DNA of 8,266 nt from Oscillospiraceae bacterium (GTDB lineage Bacteria > Bacillota > Clostridia > Oscillospirales > Ruminococcaceae): contig JAFUWP010000079.1 of assembly GCA_017483405.1 (NCBI GenBank), positions 1-8,266 of the forward strand. The letters are read 5' to 3'. The translations under genes and the position numbers were made by a program. Position 1 is the first letter of the stretch, and every line of letters starts with the position of its first letter. A model generated the notes under the pieces. That model did no database searches, was not told the origin of the DNA, and worked only from the letters and a program-made list of their open reading frames with translations. Shown piece after piece: positions 6,136 to 8,266 of the stretch.

Positions 6136-6816
6136 TCAGAACGGCAGTGAGCCGTCACTGATGATTTCTTCAAAATCGTTGAAGTCATCGCCTTTTCCGC
6201 CGTCATTGCCGAGCTGAATGTCTTTCGGCTGGTTTTGCGGTACGGGCGGAGCAGACTGCTGAGGCGGAGCATTGTTATAATTCGGCTGATTCTGATAACC
6301 GCCGTTGTTGTAGCCGTTATTATTGTAACCGCCGTTGTTATAACCGCCGTTATTGTAATTGTTGTTCTGATAGCCGTTATTATTGTTATAACCGCCGTTG
6401 TTGTAATTATTGTTCTGATAGCCGTTATTGTTGCTGTAACCGCCATTGTTATAGCCGCCGTTATTGTAATTACCGCCGCCGTTACTGCCGTTTCTTGTCG
6501 GGTCAGAGAGTACAAAGCTTACACTGTCGGCAATAATCGTATCCCGATACTGCTGAACCCCATTATTATCAGTGTAATTGTCATTCTGAATTTTCCCCTC
6601 AACCAGAATTGGCTTGCCTTTGGTATAATAATGGCTGACATGTTCGGCTAACTTGCCGAAACAGGTAATTCTGAAAAAATCAGATTTTTTTTCTTCCCCA
6701 GGTTTATTATAGCTTCTATCCACCGCGATACGAAAACGGCAGTATGCCATACCGCTCTGGCTCATGCTGAACTCTGGGTCTGCAACTAATCTCCCCATAA
6801 AAAATACTTTGTTCAT
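6136..6816 (-). CDS. ssb: Single-stranded DNA-binding protein with Asn/Gly/Tyr-rich linker
   Basis: SSB coats single-stranded DNA in replication, recombination and repair and recruits partners through its C-terminal tip. Residues 1-105 form the OB fold (MNKVFFMGRLVADPE start, FRIAVDRSYN, FFRITCFGKLAEHV, GKPILVEGKIQ). Residues 109-182 are a low-complexity linker built of NNGGY and NNNGYQ units, followed by a Pro/Gln stretch, then the acidic tail ending DGSLPF, equivalent to the DDDIPF-type tip. The length of 226 is above the common 140-180 because of this linker. The open frame extends to a TTG at 6822, but the ATG at 6816 has GGGGAGG at 7-nt spacing and the TTG would sit almost on the SD, so ATG is the start. 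It lies between rpsF (27-nt gap) and rpsR (38-nt gap), the standard arrangement. Confidence 0.97.
   Translation of the reverse strand: MNKVFFMGRLVADPEFSMSQSGMAYCRFRIAVDRSYNKPGEEKKSDFFRITCFGKLAEHVSHYYTKGKPILVEGKIQNDNYTDNNGVQQYRDTIIADSVSFVLSDPTRNGSNGGGNYNNGGYNNGGYSNNNGYQNNNYNNGGYNNNNGYQNNNYNNGGYNNGGYNNNGYNNGGYQNQPNYNNAPPQQSAPPVPQNQPKDIQLGNDGGKGDDFNDFEEIISDGSLPF
6271..6492 (-). repeat. Degenerate in-frame repeats encoding the SSB linker
   Basis: The DNA for SSB residues 109-182 is made of short units of the GGC-TAT-AAC/AAT type. The clearest copy is a 48-nt period: 6376-6423 and 6328-6375 both encode GYQNNNYNNGGY plus four residues and differ at only two of the last 41 positions. Synonymous AAC/AAT switches account for those two differences. 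This looks like internal duplication within the gene rather than a mobile or CRISPR repeat, since there are no unique spacers. Confidence 0.85.
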
Positions 6817-6843
6817 GAACAAACCTCCCCAATCGTTTGTGGC

Positions 6844-7137
6844 TTACTTGGTTGTTACCAGTGCGCGCAGAACACCGTCGCTCAGGTTCAGACGGCGATT
6901 CAGTTCGGCCGGAAATTCCGGTGCGGATGTGAAAGTATACAGTACATAGTAGCCTTCTGTTTCGTAGTTAATCGGATAAGCGAGCTTGCGCTTGCCCCAT
7001 TCGTTTACTTCTTCGGTCAGGCTTCCGTGTCTTTCGATAACACCCTTGAACTTTTCGATGAGCTTTCTCATTTCTTCTTCCTCGTTCTTGAGGCTGAATA
7101 CTACCATAGCTTCATAAGTTTCGCTTAACTTTGCCAT
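6844..7137 (-). CDS. rpsF: 30S ribosomal protein bS6
   Basis: This 97-residue protein is bS6, which binds 16S rRNA as a heterodimer with bS18 in the platform of the 30S subunit. Family features are the first beta strand SETYEAMVVFSL (residues 5-16), the GVIERHGSLTEEVNEWGKRKLAYPINYETEGYYVLYTF core (32-69) and the NRRLNLSDGVLRALV end (80-94). The length is typical. The ATG at 7137 is preceded by AAGGAGGT with 11 nt between AAGGAGG and the ATG; an out-of-frame ATG lies closer to the SD, so the in-frame choice rests on protein homology. It is the first gene of the rpsF-ssb-rpsR operon, with a consensus promoter and a structured leader of about 83 nt. Confidence 0.98.
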   Translation of the reverse strand: MAKLSETYEAMVVFSLKNEEEEMRKLIEKFKGVIERHGSLTEEVNEWGKRKLAYPINYETEGYYVLYTFTSAPEFPAELNRRLNLSDGVLRALVTTK

Positions 7138-7150
7138 TTCTCATAGCACC

Positions 7151-7191
7151 TCCTTCTGGATTCCGCCTGCTTTTCAGGAAACAGGCAAGGA
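7151..7191 (-). promoter_or_regulatory. Leader hairpin of rpsF that pairs with its Shine-Dalgarno
   Basis: In the - strand transcript UCCUU (7191-7187) can pair with AAGGA (7155-7151), which is part of the rpsF ribosome binding site. An inner 6-bp stem, GCCUGU with GCAGGC (7186-7181 with 7170-7165, one G-U pair), stacks on it directly on the 5' side, leaving a 9-nt bulge GGAAUCCAG on the 3' side. Leaders of rpsF in several bacteria are known to bind the bS6:bS18 complex through a bulged hairpin with a CCG motif; no CCG is seen in this bulge, so identity with that motif is unproven. Confidence 0.45.
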
Positions 7192-7226
7192 TTTATAAAA
7201 TATCGCTGTCGCAACAGCTAAGATAT

Positions 7227-7255
7227 ATTATAACACAAATCGGGGAGCTTGTCAA
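7227..7255 (-). promoter_or_regulatory. rpsF: Sigma-A-type promoter of the rpsF-ssb-rpsR operon
   Basis: On the - strand TTGACA (7255-7250) and TATAAT (7232-7227) are separated by 17 nt, a perfect consensus match fitting a highly expressed ribosomal-protein operon. The predicted start near 7220 falls at the base of a small hairpin (GCTGT, loop, ACAGC at 7205-7218). Confidence 0.92.
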
Positions 7256-7317
7256 GTAGTTTCTGAAAAAAATCATGCAGATTTCTCCTGAAAAAATGAG
7301 TCTTTTTTATCTGCACA

Positions 7318-7346
7318 TTGACAAAAGCCTGAAAATATGTTATCAT
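7318..7346 (+). promoter_or_regulatory. Sigma-A-type promoter of the PDZ/radical-SAM gene
   Basis: TTGACA (7318-7323), a 17-nt spacer and TATCAT (7341-7346) lie on the + strand. Transcription would begin near 7353, giving a leader of only about 23-32 nt to the candidate start codons. It diverges from the rpsF promoter, with 62 bp between the two -35 boxes. A 7-bp inverted repeat, TGCAGAT (7276-7282) and ATCTGCA (7309-7315), ends just before the -35 box. Confidence 0.85.
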
Positions 7347-7370
7347 AAACATAATGCCGGATTCATCAGA

Positions 7371-7376
7371 AAGGAG
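7371..7376 (+). promoter_or_regulatory. Ribosome binding site of the PDZ/radical-SAM gene
   Basis: AAGGAG stands 8 nt before an in-frame CTG at 7385 and overlaps an in-frame GTG at 7376. The spacing is ideal for CTG and impossible for GTG. No other purine-rich site precedes the GTG. Confidence 0.7.
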
Positions 7377-8266
7377 TGAATTGTCTGGTTGAGATTACAG
7401 GTGTGATTCAGGGTTCGCCGGCATATCGGGCCGGCATCCGGAAGGGAGAATTTCTCGTCTCCATGAATCAGCACAAAGTCAGGGACGTTCTGGATTATAT
7501 GTATTATGCCGCTGAAACGGATGTGCATCTGATAATTGAGAATCAGGGACAACAGCGGGAAATCAGAATCAAAAAAGATGAATATGATGATTTAGGGCTG
7601 GAATTTGCAAGCTTTCTGATGGATAACAAACAGAGCTGCCGGAATAAATGCGTGTTTTGCTTTATCGACCAGATGCCCCCTGGAATGCGCGAAACGCTCT
7701 ATTTTAAAGATGATGATGCCCGTCTGTCATTCTTGCAGGGGAATTATGTGACGCTCACGAACATGACGCAGGAAGATGTTGACAGAATCATCGAGATGAA
7801 ATTAAATATCAATGTTTCGGTGCATACGACCAATCCGGAGCTGAGATGCAAGATGATGCATAACCGGTTCGCCGGCGAAAAACTCGATTTTCTCTGGCAG
7901 ATGGCAAGAGCCGGCATTCAGCTCAATTGTCAGATAGTGCTCTGCCCCGGGCTGAATGATGGTGCAGAACTCGAACGCTCCCTTCAGGATTTAGGGAAAA
8001 TGCTCCCGAATCTGACCAGTGTGGCAGTCGTTCCGGTCGGATTGTCGAAATATCGGAAGAATCTCTATCCACTCACGGGATTCACAAAGCAGACCGCCGG
8101 AGATGCGATTGACTTAATCCAGAGCTATCAGGAACAATTTCTTGAAAAATTCGGCACAAGAGCCGTTTTCCCGTCAGATGAATTCTTCCTCATTGCCGAA
8201 CGCGATATTCCGGATGCCGATTATTATGAAGACTATCCGCAGTATGAAAACGGAGTCGGAATGCTC
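7376..8266 (+). CDS. PDZ plus radical-SAM plus DUF512 protein, 3' end outside window
   Basis: The first 297 codons of a protein of the DUF512 family (about 430-450 residues when complete) are seen, still open at the window end. Residues about 4-75 resemble a PDZ domain (GVIQGSPAYRAGIRKGEFLVSMN, then VRDVLDYMYYAAETDVHLIIEN). Cys88, Cys92 and Cys95 form CRNKCVFC, the CxxxCxxC motif that binds the radical-SAM 4Fe-4S cluster, followed by FIDQMPPGMRETLYFKDDDARLSF. The later VLCPGLNDG and VVPVGLSKYR segments are typical of the family, with the DUF512 part beginning after them. The protein is presumably a cytosolic iron-sulfur enzyme; no reaction is established to my knowledge. The start is uncertain: GTG at 7376 is the only standard start before the PDZ domain, but the SD favours CTG at 7385. 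The first in-frame ATG (7470-7472) would remove half the PDZ domain. Confidence 0.88.
   Translation, partial: MNCLVEITGVIQGSPAYRAGIRKGEFLVSMNQHKVRDVLDYMYYAAETDVHLIIENQGQQREIRIKKDEYDDLGLEFASFLMDNKQSCRNKCVFCFIDQMPPGMRETLYFKDDDARLSFLQGNYVTLTNMTQEDVDRIIEMKLNINVSVHTTNPELRCKMMHNRFAGEKLDFLWQMARAGIQLNCQIVLCPGLNDGAELERSLQDLGKMLPNLTSVAVVPVGLSKYRKNLYPLTGFTKQTAGDAIDLIQSYQEQFLEKFGTRAVFPSDEFFLIAERDIPDADYYEDYPQYENGVGML

Noticed and set aside
6271..6492. CRISPR-like periodic repeats
   Set aside because: The units are short, in-frame, degenerate and have no unique spacers; they encode a protein linker.
6087..6515. A 142-codon - strand frame rich in Thr and Ile overlapping ssb
   Set aside because: It is the shifted frame of the same linker repeats and lacks a ribosome binding site; ssb and rpsR fully account for the region.
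6235..6651. A 138-codon + strand frame extremely rich in Val and Ile, resembling a membrane protein
   Set aside because: It is the antisense of the SSB linker repeats; complementing Asn/Gly/Tyr codons gives Val/Ile/Ala codons. It has no SD and no promoter.
6817..6822. TTG at 6822 as the start of ssb
   Set aside because: It would leave about 1 nt between the SD and the codon; the ATG at 6816 has ideal spacing and gives the standard MNKV start.

Overview
The window looks like chromosomal core sequence from a spore-forming, low- to mid-GC Bacillota, most likely a Clostridia member of the Ruminococcus/Oscillospiraceae type. The evidence is a SpoIID fragment, the rpsF-ssb-rpsR gene order, strong AGGAGG-type ribosome binding sites and consensus sigma-A-type promoters. 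The genus assignment is inference from gene content and style. I see no insertion sequence, phage, CRISPR array, tRNA or rRNA.

Layout. (1) Bases 1-447, + strand: the C-terminal end of stage II sporulation protein D, whose start lies outside the window. (2) Bases 448-528: a perfect 13-bp inverted repeat, then a strong bidirectional terminator between convergent genes. (3) Bases 529-2930, - strand: a two-gene operon encoding a sodium:solute symporter and a metal-dependent amidohydrolase, joined by a 4-base stop/start overlap (TTGA) with a TTG start. It is read from a perfect TTGACA-N17-TATAAT promoter. (4) Bases 3149-5731, - strand: a complete P2A-type calcium-pumping ATPase with its own terminator. 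(5) Bases 5855-7137, - strand: the operon rpsF (bS6), ssb and rpsR (bS18, zinc-ribbon form). It has a perfect consensus promoter, a structured leader and a UUCG/CGAA-loop terminator. (6) Bases 7376-8266, + strand, running off the end: a PDZ plus radical-SAM plus DUF512 protein, divergently transcribed from rpsF, with an unusual start.

How the genes relate. The symporter probably imports an organic solute that the coupled hydrolase then processes; the substrate is not readable from sequence. The ATPase stands alone as a Ca2+ export housekeeping gene. bS6, SSB and bS18 form the classic translation/replication operon, in which the bS6:bS18 pair may control its own synthesis through the leader. 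The least understood gene is the PDZ/radical-SAM/DUF512 protein, a widespread family without a settled function.

Features most worth a second look are the start codon of the DUF512 gene, the SD-pairing hairpin in the rpsF leader, the Asn/Gly/Tyr repeat linker of SSB, the nested inverted repeats at the spoIID stop, and the marked excess of the hexamer TTCCGG/CCGGAA in coding and non-coding DNA.
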